Shown piece by piece: positions 34,982-48,360 of a stretch of DNA of 64,000 bases. The notes under the pieces are model-generated. The model had not been told where the DNA came from and made no database searches. It saw nothing but the letters and a program-made list of their open reading frames with translations. The DNA is from Morchella semilibera (taxonomy: Eukaryota > Ascomycota > Pezizomycetes > Pezizales > Morchellaceae). The position numbers and the translations under genes were made by a program. Within the stretch, counting starts at the first letter, position 1. Each line of letters opens with the position of its first letter. The stretch spans positions 2,108,001 through 2,172,000 of the forward strand of contig WBVU01000009.1 of assembly GCA_009192285.1 (NCBI GenBank), given 5' to 3'.

Positions 34982-36500
34982 GTTTTTGTGTGTATGGTGT
35001 GTATGTGTGTATGTGTGAGACAGAGAGAGATACCTGCTGCTTGATCATTGACAAGGGCCGGTTTCATATATATAGACATTATAGATAGCTAGCTTCCGCC
35101 GCGTTCTGGGTGAGACTCGTCCTTACCACCGTCCTAGATGATTGTGATCTTCTAGTCCCTTACATCCTCCTCCTCCTCCTCCAACACCGTAGATCATCCC
35201 AGCCCCATACTAACTGATGTACCCATACCCATACCCACACCCAGGGGGTGCCAGAAAGTGCGCAATCAAACCAGCAATCCAGCCAGAAGAAGAAGCCGGA
35301 GAGCATCGTATAGCCATTGTGAGCGTCCTTTTACAGGCTAAACCCTCCTCCTCCTCCTCCCCCAAATCAATGATATGACCGACCTCTAGAGACTGCATAT
35401 CCATCCATCCATCGTGCCAAAAAAAAAAAAAAATCGAGATTCCGGGTACATCGCAACCGGTTACCGCACCCGATCGAAATGAGGATCAAACAGCAACTGG
35501 CGATGTCTACATATGTTATGCATGATCAGGCACGTTATACTATACTGCATGTACTACTACTAATTATTGAGGACCGCGCGCATTCACCCGGAAATGGATG
35601 GGGGGGGGATTCAGGTTAAAGAGGGGTTGGGGGGGGGGGGGGTGGAATTATGTTTCACCTTATGGGGGAATCGTGATTACTGATGTACTGTTTTTTTTTT
35701 CTGTCACGAAGCACAAAATACCTACGTACATATATAACTACAGTAAGGCAAAGTTGCATATATATAATTACAAGGAGAAACAGAACCAATCAACAAATCC
35801 TCTCCCCCATAAGTCTTTTTTTTTTCATGTAGGTATTACTGACGGCAGTTACCACTACCACTACCAATACAGGTAACTGCCCTTATGATTTACGGGGGTT
35901 ATATAGCTCATCTATTATGGTAAAAATTACTAACAAAGAAAAGGCATGTCTCACTTCACAAGCCATCACTCGTTTTCACTCACCACACCTCTGTGAAGTT
36001 GAAGGAGTGACAAAAAAGATTATTAGTATCATCATAAAAAAAAAAGAAAGAGAGAGAGAGCGGACAAACATGTCCACAAAAAAAACCAACGCCATGAATC
36101 CCCCTCCCTGCCCTGCCCAGTTATTTAATTTTATCACACACTGATTCATTGTCCCCGTTCCACATGACAGGCACAACACAGCACATCATTACAATTCGGG
36201 ATCGATCCGCACACAAACAGAAGTATAGGAAGAAAAAGAAGTAGAGAAAGACATTTTACAATGGGTTGTCACAGACAAAACACACAAGATGAGGAGGTTT
36301 CTACCCCCCTGCATAAACCATCTGTCTGCTTGGGCAGAAAGGTGGAGGGGGGAAAAAAGGGGGGGGGGGGGTTCTCGTCCGTCTGGGTCCCGTAAAGGCA
36401 TAATAATACTGCGCAAACTCGCGCTCGTTTAAATAAACCCCCAGATTGAAATGGTAGGAGGACGGACAATCATAGAAAATAAGGAAACCATTCAAGTCGT
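34982..36500. other. intergenic, low complexity, no gene
   Basis: Contains poly-A near 35418, G runs near 35602, 35626 and 36360, and GGAGGA-type trinucleotides. No supportable ORF. Confidence 0.6.
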
Positions 36501-38836
36501 TTAATCGACTTTTGCGTTGGCCAACTGTCTCGTTGTGGCGTTCGCACTCAGGTTGTTCGCCAGCCGGACATTCGTATTTGCATATTTCTTTGTATGCTTC
36601 AATTTCTTTCGCGCGACCATCACAGGCACCGAAGACTTCGTGACCAGGTAGTTTGAGAAGGATCCGAGGAGTACACTGGATGATGTCAACTGCCTGAATA
36701 TCGAGGAGGAGAGTATGCGGAGGATATACCCTTTGAGAGCGCTTCTGCCTCGTGAGCCAAGAACGACTAGGGTAGGTTCTACAAGATCGATCTGCATGCA
36801 GGGGTTAGTACAAGGCAAAGATAAGAATTACTAAACCAATTTCCCTTGTTTCACATAAAGCTTGCCTAGTGATATAAAGGTATACTTACGATTTCTGTTA
36901 AAAGATGTTTTGGGCTTTTGCAATGGATCACCTCCACGGTACACTTGACTTGTAGCCTTGTCTTCTTTAATAGTTTTGAAACCAACCCAGTGATCGCTTC
37001 TGCAGCCACAAATCTTTCCTGCTCCGCTTTTGTCCTTTCCCGACTCCTCTCGGTCCTTTCCAACACTTGGAATGGTGTTCGTGGTGATGCGCTCCCGGGT
37101 GTTTGCGTCCCAGACATCAATGTCTGACTGGACGCCGCTGATAGTTGAGTAGTCATATCAGCGATGATGCCGTCATCTGATACAATCTTACCCCCATCTT
37201 CAACGGTGTCCTGGTCGATTGCGTAGATAGCCATGAGGGTGTCTCCATCCCTGAGTACTGTCCCTATGGTCCATTCGAGTGCGTGCTGAGCCTCACCACT
37301 GAGATCCGTAGCAACAAGGTATTTACGAACTCGTCTGTTTCCCTCTTCGGCTTCCTTGGCAATTGCCGCATAATCACCCCGCAAAATAGTCCGGACGACA
37401 CGCTGTGATTCAGGTGTTGAAACAATGGGGGAAACACTCATGTCCATCCGCTGCGCTCGGCGAAGGTCTAGGACGTCCGCTTCCGTGTCAGATGACATGG
37501 GGGTAGAGGTGTGAGATGGCAAATCAAAGTTAGTGGTCGGGTGCACCCCCGAGCGACGGCTTGTTGTGGGGGAATTTGCCCCCGGGACAGTGCTGCCGGA
37601 AGGAGTAATAGATATTGAAGGTAGTAGCGAACGTACTTTGTAGCGTGCAGATACTTCCTTGCCTGTATTGAAACTTAGTTAGTTACCGAACCCCGAAACC
37701 CATAGGGAAATCGATCTAGGAAACAAACGTTCTTCCTCTGCGGCGGCCAACAAGCTCATACTAGTCCTGCGCATGTTTCCCGTCCCTTTCTTGGCGTCAA
37801 TACCGCCACCTTTCTTTCCCTTCTTTTTAGAACCTTCCCCGACACTCCTAATCATACTCTTGATGATTCCGGTAGATTCCCTAGTATTCCCTTCAAAGCT
37901 CGATTTAGCGCCCTCTATGCGGCGCGACCTTGACCCCGGTCTACCCCTCTCCTCTTTCTCCTCTTCTTCACTCCCGGGGGAGCTCCCCAAGCTGCTGGAC
38001 TCCTCTTCAGACGAATCCTCTGGTGCGCGCTCGCCCTCTGGATCGTAATCCTTCTGCAGGCGAACGCCCCCTTCAGGGTTAATAGACTCGCCTGTTCCTG
38101 CACGTATTAGTTCTCCATCGCTATTTGTTAGCGGTTTGCGCTCGGGCAGCTGGCCCAGTATGCCACCGGAATTCGCAAGGGCCTGGTCATTTAGCCGGGC
38201 GTATGCGTGACCAAGGTCTAGCTTGGGCTCATTATCCATTCCGATAAGGGGGTCCCGTCGGGAAGGCGATGATAACCGCCCTACCGACGATCTAGGTGAT
38301 GCTGATCGCAACAGCTCCTCTCGTATCAACTCTCCCGTATTTGGAGATATTGACCGTCGCCCGATGCTCCCCCGAGCAGAGGGTGCGGCACTTGGATCGC
38401 GAGAGCGAGGCTTTCGGGAGATGGGGGGCGCTACAGAAGGCGTCATGGAGAAATTGTAGGCATCATTTGGGGTCAAGCTGTTTACTTGCTTGTCACGGTC
38501 TTTGAGCAGTTTAGGAGCGCCATTGAGACTGGGGCCAGATTCGGAGCGGTGCCTGCCATTGACATTCTGGGTGACGGTTGGTGACCATGTAATTGTGGTT
38601 GGAGCTCTAGTGGGAGGTGGGTCTGCTATATCAATTAAAGAGGATATTGTGGAGCCACGGTTAGGAGATGAGGTACGACTATGGTGCGGGGGAAGTACAG
38701 AGGTGTACTGTTGCCGGGGTGAGGAAGGGGTGGAAAATGCACCAGAGGTGTGCTGGTGTACAGATCTCCGGGCGGGTGTTCCAAGAAGCTTAAGAATCTC
38801 TAGACGCTCCTCCTCGAGGGCAGATTCAAGAGACAT
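36501..38836 (-). CDS. universal stress protein (UspA) family, fungal type with long N-terminus (four exons)
   Basis: Exons 38836-37729, 37662-36890, 36791-36730 and 36675-36501; introns of 66, 98 and 54 nt; total 705 residues with all phases correct. The first 370 residues (start MSLESALEEERLEILKLLG) are Ser/Pro-rich and disordered, ending in a Lys-rich patch. A region with VSARYKVRSLLPSI and TSRRSGVHPTTNFD leads into the Usp domain at about 470-660: RVRKYLVATDLSGEAQHALE, DGDTLMAIYAID and the ATP-binding signature VLGSRGRSALKG-VLLGSFSN, in the order G-S-R-G-9x-G-S. The last intron (36729-36676, donor GG/GTATAT, acceptor ATCCAG) splits that signature; without its removal 18 unrelated residues interrupt it in frame. 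Fungal proteins of this layout are known as stress-responsive, possibly nucleotide-binding; the exact role is unclear. Confidence 0.9.
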
Positions 38837-41800
38837 CTTGATGTAGTGAGCAAATCAGGTTTCTAGTATTAGGTGGCACTAAATAGTTGTCAGTTGACTA
38901 TACGATAGGTTGGTTGGGCTAGCCAAGCAATCAATAGATGCAGCAAGTAACGAAGATGAAATAAACAGATATATTGAAGGCAATAGTTCGGATAGAAGAA
39001 GCTGGATGGTGGGGCGATATTGCTGCTTTTTTTTTCCCATGAAACGAGGAACAAGACTTCCTTACCTCCTCTGTGAGGCTGCTATCTGCAAAGGAAAATA
39101 TACGCTGTCCTTTGAGGGAACGAAAGCTGGTGATGGATGATGATGCTTTCGAGTAGCGAGTTCAAAGATGCAACGGTAAAAGTCTAGCGGGGAAGCCAGA
39201 TGTGGGCTGGTGAGGTGGCTGTTGGCTAAGAAGTACTCTCTTGTGATTACCGCGTGGATACGTAAAGGTGGATAGAATGTAAGATGGAGTGGGATGGCTT
39301 GAAGATAAAGAGGAGAGGAAGAAGAAAATATTGTAAGTAATGGAAGATCCCTGAGTGAAAGAGAGCTCTTGGGTCGAATTTGAATAATGCCGAGAACAGT
39401 TTATTCTAGTGGTGGTGCTACTAACAAACAAGTGTGTAAAGTGGGTGCGGGTGGACTGATGACGAAGATCCAAGTCCCGCCCAAATAAGGAGGATGTGCC
39501 CTGTCTGTTGCTTGCTCGCTTTGCAGCCCTGTTCACTGCTGCTTTATCTAGTGGCGTCTGAGTGCCTGGAGAGGTGGGGGGGGGGGGGGGTGCCTAGGGC
39601 CAAATGTGGATGTGGAGCTCTCTAGACACAACAAGAAAGGTGCCAACTTTCCCCGGCGGTTTGTTCAGTGTAAAGAGTAAACGACGAAATAGCCTCCGCC
39701 GAAAGAACCCGCATTTTTCGCCCGAATTATGGAACGGATAATTCAACAAACGGGTGTTTTAGGTACGTATTCCGTTACAACTTCTCATTGTATTGTCTCC
39801 TGTTTTCTCTTTCTATTCTCTCTTTTTTTTTCCTGCGGAACCTACCTACCTACATAGTAGGTTCATGCAGCTAGTATCACTGCAACCAACGCCCTGTGTG
39901 TGTATGCCGACGAAAGCGATTGCACGATGCAAACAAAACGGTAAGATGGGAAGAGTCCACCTTAAAAAAAAAAAAAAAAAAAAGAATGAAAAATATTAGC
40001 CAATTACCCAAGTGAAAAGCAGCAGGCACAGGGCCATTAGAGTTGGGTACATATAGGCACCACTTACTGGCTAGGGAAATATTGGAGAAGAAGATGGGGA
40101 AAAAAGCAACAGGGAAGAGAATCGCGAAATCCCCTCTTCTTTTCCATACTTGAACTGCAAAAAAAAAAAAAAAAAAAAAGAAATGTGCGTGGGTGGTCTG
40201 TAAAGTACTTGGAGTCTATAGGCTACATACTAAATTCCGCTTCGTTAACTGCATCGTGGATAATGAACCCACTATCATAATTAACGTCCAGGTTTTGCAT
40301 ATGTGCAACCCTACACGATAGACTCTTTTCGGTTTCTTCATCTCGCCTGCTTCTGTTTCCGGTACTCTGGGTGGGCTAAGACACGCAGACCCTATTCCTC
40401 CTCTGATAGAGCAGCGCCATCTGGACATGCACAGAACGTGATGACCTCCCTTTGCGCATTGGCAGGGGTCCACCCCCCCAAAAAAGTTTCGCTGCCATCC
40501 AGTCCTTTATCTGATCCGCAAGCTTGCCTTAGTTCCACCTCTCCTCCTTCTGCCTCACGATAACCCTCTCTCTATGTCCTTCTCCAATTTCTAACCTTCA
40601 CCTCATTCGCATGTTTCGCCGTCCCCCCACAAACCCTTTGGATTCTATGAACTTGTTCCATTCCCTGAGCACTCACTCGGTTTCTAGCTCTTCCTCCTCA
40701 ACTACTACTCGCACGTGCTCCACACCACCACAACCGTTACCTCCCGTTCGCTTCGTTCCCACGCACCCATCACCATTGCCATGGTGCCTCTTGGCCTACA
40801 TCTCTTGGTCTCTTGGCCATACAACTCCGGCAGTCATACACGCAGGCCAAGCAAAAAAAATAAACGGGGAGGGGGGGGCAGTGCAATTAACCTCTCGTCT
40901 GTCCTGTCTCCCATCTCAGGGAAAGCGGGGGTGCGTAAATTATGGTATTTGTTGGATTAATTATTTTTTCAACTGAGACACAAATCAAAGCCGGTATTCT
41001 CGAAGTAGGCAACGGTTGATTTTTTTTATCAAGAGCACCCTAAAATGGACGGGCCCTACAAGAGAAACTTCTAGACTCCCCCGTGCGTGGTCATTTGGAG
41101 AAAAAAACATCAATACCTGAGGTACCAGCACGAAAGAGAAGGTCCACCGAGACCTTCGGCGAACCAAATTCGAAGTTCACGAACCCTCCCCTCTCTCCGT
41201 TCCTCGAAGCCAGTTCTTGTCTAGGCTGCGTGACATCCGTTCACATCCCTGCCGGACCCTACCCGCAGCGGGTAGGAAGAAAAAAAAACTAAAAACCACG
41301 GCCAAGTGCCAAGTAACGTTAGATACCCCCGTGTCGTCCGCGCCGAGACAGAAATCATCTCCAGAGAATGATTACATACATACCAGGGGGGGAGATCGTG
41401 ACGTACTCCATGCTTGGTATCCAAATAAGCATAACAGAGACATAAGGGGAAAAATGGTTGGCAGACAAACACATTGTATGATTTAAGTGGCTACATGTCA
41501 AAACTTGGCGCTGTCCCTTTACAACTCTCCGGTGGTGGTTCACAAAGTTTCACACGATGCGTGAACAACATGGCACTTATCTTTGATCGACGTGAGTAAA
41601 ACGTCGCGTTAGTTTTTTTTCGAGTGATACGTTGTGTACCTACACTGGAATATCATTACCAGGAGAAACCCCCCTTTCCCGGGTAAAGAACCTGATCTTT
41701 TACCTCCTATATAGAGACCAGCACATCGGCATGATTCTGTAGAGTATTACACTCGTCATAATCATAAATATATATTCTTGTCGTATGATATGTTATATTT

Positions 41801-44800
41801 GATCACTTATCGTCAAGGGGACCTGCCCAAGTTTAAGGTACCCATGTAGCAACCGAAATAGCTCTAGGCATCAGGTTTGTAGATTCCAACCATATCTCGC
41901 CAAGCTCTTCCCACCCTATCTATCATCGCCCAGCCCTTGGCCATCCATTCAGCCCGGGAAAACTACATGTAGTTAGCTAAGGTACCGTGGGAATTGAAGG
42001 TTGACAGGCAAGGAAAGTACCTGACCAGTAGAGCCGAGAGAGATGATCGTACGCGTCCTTCCTCCCCAGGATCTAGGCGAGCCCAATAACCATGATCATG
42101 CATCATATGTAGGCACTGGATTCCAGCGTTGTATTAACCAGAGAACCACTTACATCATGATGTAGATAAATATCCATACAAAGCTATACATCCCCTCTGC
42201 TTATAATCGAGTACATACATAACTAGAGGTAAGGGGGCGCTCTACGTGTACGTATTCTATCTGCCCATTGCATGTTATCCCAGCGCCTCCTACAATAACT
42301 AACCCCCACGCACACACACACGACAATGGATATCGGGGCTTGAGAGAGGGTGAAAAAAAAAAAAAAAAAACGACACGAGCCGCCGTCACCGTGGCAGAGA
42401 TGCCGACCGACCCGCGACGGCCCAGTAGATGGTTAATCCGAACTCCGGTCGTATCCCTAGGTACATGTAATTATTTTAGGTTTAGGTTCTGGGACGTGGG
42501 GTCACGCGGGGTACTTTGGTGTTGAGTAGGTACATGTACTCAGCTAGACCACTTATAATTAGTCACGGCGCTCGTGTACTCAGGAATGCGGTGTGTGGAG
42601 AGGAGATACATTACCATGTACGTACGTGAGATGAATGAGACCTTTGAATGTGCCAGTAAGATGGTCGTTGAGATAGAGTACATACATAGGTACCAAGATA
42701 TGTTGGGAGGGCCAGGACCAGGTCAAAGGTCTCACGGCGGAGACAACACAATGATCTGTCTCAAAAATTTCGGGGCGAGTGAGTATTTATGAAGCCCTAA
42801 CCCTAGGGGGAAATAAACCACCATGTCCATATCTCATTAAGAAAGACGTTGATCATCCCCTAGCTTGTGGTTTTCTGCCCTGCCCCCCGCCCCGCCCCCG
42901 CCCCTCTTCCTCCCCCGGCAATCTTCGGTTCTCATCCGTAGGAATAAGGTACATGTATGTAGGCAAGAGAGCTAGTATCCAGAGTACCTACCTCGGCGGT
43001 ACACATGCTCCTTTACTTATCCAAGCCCCGGGCCTACTGCATATGCTGGGTACGGTGGGAAAGACGATCAGATCGGCTGGCCCCCCTAAGATTCAGACCG
43101 AGTGCTTGTTTGTGGGGTTACCCCGGTTTTTTTTTTTTTTTTTTTTTTTGGTCCTCTTTCATGTCTTCACCCAACCGCTGGTTTACCACTGTTTTGCGGA
43201 GTTAAGGACGACGTTGAGATCGAACCCCTCCGTCGCGTGGAACAGATCTAACTACCGCCTCTCACCAAATCTTGCGGCAGTTCAGTCGCGGTTAGTTTGT
43301 TATAGGTAGCCAATGTATATAACAATAACAAGCTTAGAGCTGGAGCTGCGCTATGTAGGCCGGACTGGAGCGGAAATAGGCCATGTGGTTGCTTACTCAG
43401 TCAGACAAAGGTCCGCATTTCCCGGCGTTCTGAGCGGGAGGGTTATCTGTCTCAGTAAAGTTGAAATTACGACAGCTTCGGCACCGTGTTTGGTGTTGCG
43501 CATGTGTATTCTGCATAGCCGGGCCGGGGAATCGATATTAATACATTGTAATATCCCCAAAACCACGAGATTCCCGATGTTTCCGCCCTTTTTTAGCATG
43601 TTCGTGACTACCAGGCAACAGCTCTTTCTGGCATTTGTTTTTTTTGTTTTTGCCTTTGGCTTTTTCTTTTCTGCGCTGTTCATGCCGGGAGAATTAACAG
43701 ACACAACCAGGCCAGGCAAAGGCAAGGATATACTCCCCCCAAAGAAGCACCACCAACCAATCACAACGACCGGGACAATTCCATGTCCATGCCTTGTACT
43801 CTGACTAAGAGCAAAGTGCTTGTTGTGCAAATACATACCGGGGGTTGTTCATGAGAAAAAAAACACGTGCTCCTTGACCCACCAGTGATTGGAGACTTTC
43901 TATTATAATTCTAATACACCCGCCTCTTATAATACTCTGTTTCAATTAAGCCTCTGGAGTATGTATGTATGACCCGTAGTGTTGGGTCCGTGCGCCAGCG
44001 CCAGGAGGAGGTTGAGTGTAAACTTTGTAAATTGGACCGACCGAGATGAGATGCAGAGGAGAGCATACATACATAGTGTAACGAGGAGCCCCGGCCGGAT
44101 TCACGTGGGTAGAGCACCTGCGCATATATATCTTGGCCCCGGCCCATGAACGATCGATCGCGATATGTTGTTAGCAGTGGAATTGGTCGTATTTGTAAGT
44201 GCTTTATGTAGTCGATATTATCTAAAACCCGATTACTCAGCGAACTGGTAGACGGTTTTCCAAAGCCCTAGCGCAAGCCCTAACTAGTTAGAAACTACAT
44301 ACACACGCGTAAACGCTGTTTAAACAATAGTAATCGGTTGAGGAGCGAGGATATGCGTATGTGAGCTTACTTTAACGTACATGAACGGTGGCAATCGTAT
44401 TCAGGGATAGCCCTAGTCCCCAGGCTCCCCGGCCCTCAATACATAGGAACCCAGGGAGATAAGATGATGCGACCCACAAATGAGAGAGCCCGAATTAAGG
44501 ATAAGTGCCGATATCTGCCCTGAATAACCTTCTCCGGACATTGATGTTTATCTCGGTGTTTTGGATCGATAGCCCAGTGCAACCGCCTAAAGCTTATAAA
44601 TGGTTGTAAATCTTCCGGCCATTGATCAATACATGTAAACATTAACCCAGCCTTGCATGGGGGCGGGGCACTCACTCACTCACTCCCTTCCTGTATTTCC
44701 CATAGCTGGATCGAGTCCCTGGCCTTATCTCCCGTCATCAATTAAGATCTGCAGGGCATGTTATACCGAGTGCGATGACCAACACAAAGGGGAGGCCAAT

Positions 44801-45951
44801 GGAGAAGGGTGTTTTAATAAGGGCCGGCTCCCGTGTAGAGTAGAGTATATACGATACGATGTTTCAAAAAGAAGACACAAGCTTAGAAGATATGCTGCTT
44901 AGATTCTGAACACTGATCTCACTCGACAGTGACGTAACCCTTGTGGTGTAGTTTGTGTCACACTGATTACATATGTATATATCCGTCGCCATTCCCTCTA
45001 AGACACTCTACGAGTGCTCTCTCCTAATCCTAAACACGGGGGCCGAGTAAAAACACGGCCTTTATAATCAATCCAGCCTGAACCGTCTCCTGGCGGGTGG
45101 GTGGTCAGTCAAGTGCCATTTCGCAACCCTGGTCGACGTCCCGTGTATGTATATTCATGAGATATCACTCGCAGCTAGCTGTCCCATGTAGTTGTGTTAC
45201 ATGGCACTTATTGGCTGGATCTATGTGATCGACGTCGATCTGCCTGCGTATGTGGCTCGAATTGCGACTCAACGGTTCCGCCAAACAGGCGGCCAGGATA
45301 GCCTTCTTCTGAAGCACAAGTGGGCTTCTAGACAACTTGTGCTGACGATATTTTCCGACTGGGCATGCATAGCTGTGGGTGTGCGCTATATAGAGTTCTA
45401 TACATAGACCTACGTTACATGTACACCTTGGTCCATACACGGAGACTCGCCAATCGATCGAGGCTGTGAAGCACCCCGAACCCTAAAAAAGAAAAAGAAA
45501 AAAACCGGACAAGCGTCAACTCAGTGCATCCTCTGTCTCCCTTCCTACCCTATTAATAATAACGTGGTGATCAAGGGACTCGGGGAGGTTGTAAGCAACA
45601 CAGGTCTTCCAATGGGTCAACCGGGCTCAAATCAAGCCATCCGGTACGTCCAACCCACTTGGGTCGGCCCCGGCCCCGCCTATGTAGTTATAAGCATATT
45701 AAAGAAACCTGCGTTATCCCGAATATCCATGGGACAGTGATCACAGACCTAGCTATGTTTCCTGGCCCTGGGGGTTTACCTGCAGCTGCTAATCAGCGGG
45801 AGTATAAGGTAGCTGTGAGGACTATACGTTCCTTTCATTCAATACACAGTTATCCGGCAGGGTCCAGCCTCTGCTTAATTAATGACTGGGCCAAGTATTC
45901 ATAACCTAAGAATTCGGCTGGCCCTATCTTAGGCCTGGGACTAGTGTGGTC
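38837..45951. other. long gene-free region, part 1
   Basis: No gene I can support in about 7 kb. It has many poly-A/T runs (near 39965, 40157, 42350, 43127), G runs (39577), and TACATGTA octamers near 41962, 42462, 42530, 42950, 44631 and 45416. The open frames at 40611 and 43313 lack domains, introns or coding bias. Confidence 0.6.
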
Positions 45952-46267
45952 CATGAGCCGAGCCGGCTCGAGCTTTCGGGCGAACCTGGGCTGGCTTGAG
46001 CCCTTTTCTCCCAGGCTTGAGCCTTAATGACATGTGTCCTGCTATGCCCCAGAGCCACGAAACGGGCGAAAGGGCAGTTCTACCTACCTCGAGGATATCG
46101 GGATGAAGCCCCTTCTGCCGTTTTGATACGTCAGGTAAGAGGATAACCTGTCTCTTCTTACCATTGACCACCGGCTCGAGCTAGTTAGCTTACGAGCCTC
46201 TGATCACGGCTCCTATGGGCCGAGCCAGCCTGAGCCTATATGTCGGCCTGACTCGGGCCGGCTCATG
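45952..46267. mobile_element. non-autonomous element, CATGAGCCGGC-ended family, copy 2
   Basis: Starts CATGAGCCGAGCCGGCTCGAG-like and ends GGGCCGGCTCATG, imperfect inverted repeats. It is a longer copy (316 bp) of the element at 24490-24722, in the opposite orientation. Confidence 0.7.
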
Positions 46268-46508
46268 ACTGTATCCAAATACAGAGTTATCATCAGTAAT
46301 ATGACATGACTGGGAAATTCGTCATCTACCGGGCAACTGATGGTATATGAGATGAGATGTTAGAGTATCAACAAAATCGTCGAATGAGACTGGGATGCAT
46401 TCGCCGATGCATATACCATACGTACATACAAGATGGGAGCTTTGGCAACCGTGATACATTTATCGATACGTCATTTGCGGTGCATTTTATGGGGTGGTAG
46501 AGCATGCA

Positions 46509-46965
46509 GACTAAGTCCGTAGTCCTTCCAGTCCGCCCACTTTTGGCCGCCGGTCTTGGCCGGAGGTCCACCGCAGTCCCATGCAGTCCATAGTCCGTCC
46601 AGTCTTTGGACGGACTGTCTTGGCAGTCTCATGCAGTCCATAGTCCTCCCAGCCCGTCCACCTTTGGACGGTCTTGGTCACGCAGTCCGTCCAGTTTTTG
46701 GACCGCTCGGCTTGGCACAGTCGACTGCAATCGACCACAATTGGACTGGACCACCAACGGTAGTGCCGTGACTTTGGTCAGGTCCACAGTCCGTCCGGAG
46801 AGTGGACGGGCTGGTGGACTATGGACTGCATGGGACTGCCAAGACAGGTCTTTGGACGGACTATGGACTGCATGGGACTGCAGTCGACCGCGGTTTTTCA
46901 GCCAAGCCAGTCCGACGACGTCAACCTTTTGGACGGACTGGACGGACTATGGACTGCATAGCATA
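46509..46965. repeat. composite foldback of GTCC/GGAC modules
   Basis: The 16-mer ATGCAGTCCATAGTCC occurs at 46581 and 46631, and its reverse complement at 46816, 46858 and 46944. Together with inverted outer ends (AAGTCCGTAGTCC... and ...GGACTATGGACT) the whole segment can fold into a long hairpin. No ORF with coding character. Class not known. Confidence 0.8.
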
Positions 46966-48199
46966 ATGGCCGCCTAGAAGAGTGTAGTGATCTTGTTTAT
47001 AGTAACCAAATGAATTTCCGTCCACATGGGGGTTGAAGATCAGTATGGTTTGGAGTTATTTTTATTGATTTAATTCTCTGTGGTGATACATATTGTCTAT
47101 GAACTCCAGGTTAATTGGAGCCACCTCAACCTAGGAAGAAAGCGCCCGGGGCCATACCCTTCCAATAAGGATCTGAACCCTCCCCGATCGCGAGCGTACT
47201 CCATCCCGGCCCGCCACCTTGCTATTGTAGATAAAGCCCGGAGTGTAATAGAACCTACGTATATAGAAAAGCGGCTAGGTCAATGAATGTTATATTGCAA
47301 TAAGAACCACCGACCCCCCCCCCCCCAAGCTGAACAGTTAACGTTAAGTTAATACGGGCGATATTGAAGACCGCGCGGCAGGTTAAGTAAGGCTCGATCA
47401 ATCAACCCGACCCTGCCCGGCCCGAACCCGGCAGTAAAGCATATATACCGGCGGTGTAAGAGGATCCGGAAGAGATTCATTTGGTGCTTTATCACAAAAC
47501 AACCCAACAACATGTCATGAAGCCACCGTATGTGCATCACTTTCTGGCACCCTGGGTGCTCTGCCCTAGTGTATACAATCACAACCCATCACTCGGCCCG
47601 GCCGTGTGTCACGTTACATACATGTAGGTACATACCTTGTCCCAATACACCAAAACTCAGTCGAATCCAACCCGCGGTAAGATCCGGAACGAGAAACAGC
47701 CCTTGTCTTGATCACTACAGCCCTGCCGCACGTACGCCCGCCGGGAATCTAGAGCCCGTTTCTATGTAGTGTGATGTATGTGTGATGTATGTACCCAGCT
47801 GCACCCCCGCCGCCAGGCCCCACCCCACCCACCCCACCCCACCCCACCCGCCCGCCCGATACCGAAACCAAACCCCCACCCGCCACCCTCCCATGGACGA
47901 ATAGTCTACGGACGGGCGGACTGTAGGCACCTAATTAAGTAGGTATATGTAGACTGGGGTTACCACCCCGCGACCGCGAGTTGTGTAAGTCTTAATCCTC
48001 TAGATAGCTCTCTCTATGGTAGGTAAGTACATATTTATGGGGGCCTTCGCTCCCCCCAATTCCCATTCCTGCCAGTTAGACATTTCATATGGCGGCCTTC
48101 GGCCTCCCCCCCAATTCCCGCCAGCTCACGGGTTTTGATGCGCCGCCAAGGAAAGGACCTTTCGGGCCCATAAACCACAACGGCACAACGGAAAGCACC
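46966..48199. other. gene-free region, part 2
   Basis: Contains a C run near 47317, a TACATGTA octamer near 47619 and CCACCC/CCCACC repeats near 47815-47850. Nothing coding seen. Confidence 0.55.
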
Positions 48200-48360
48200 G
48201 TGGCGTGGCCTAGTGGTAATACACTGGGCCTCGTCATATGACCACGACAGGTTCAACTCCTGGTGGGAGCAGTGATGAGAATGCCCAACATGGTAGCGAC
48301 GCTCTTGAGGGATGAGTACTCACTCACATAAGTCTTTTGTTGCCGGCTTTTTTTTTTTTT
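48200..48360 (+). ncRNA. Pol III-type element, SINE-like or orphan tRNA-derived RNA
   Basis: TGGCCTAGTGGT (48206-48217) resembles an internal A box and GGTTCAACTCC (48250-48260) a B box, 33 bp apart. A T run at 48348-48360 could end Pol III transcription. A clean tRNA acceptor stem does not form, so it is not called a tRNA. A tRNA-derived SINE is the most likely reading. Confidence 0.5.

Noticed and set aside
40611-40976. Plus-strand open frame MFRRPPTNPLDSM
   Set aside because: Ser/Thr/Pro low complexity, no domain, no promoter or intron signal.
43313-43804. Plus-strand open frame with one hydrophobic stretch
   Set aside because: The hydrophobic part comes from T-rich DNA; no domain and an equally open minus-strand frame.
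48200-48280. tRNA gene
   Set aside because: A- and B-box-like sequences are present but no acceptor stem pairs, so it is listed as a SINE-like Pol III element instead.
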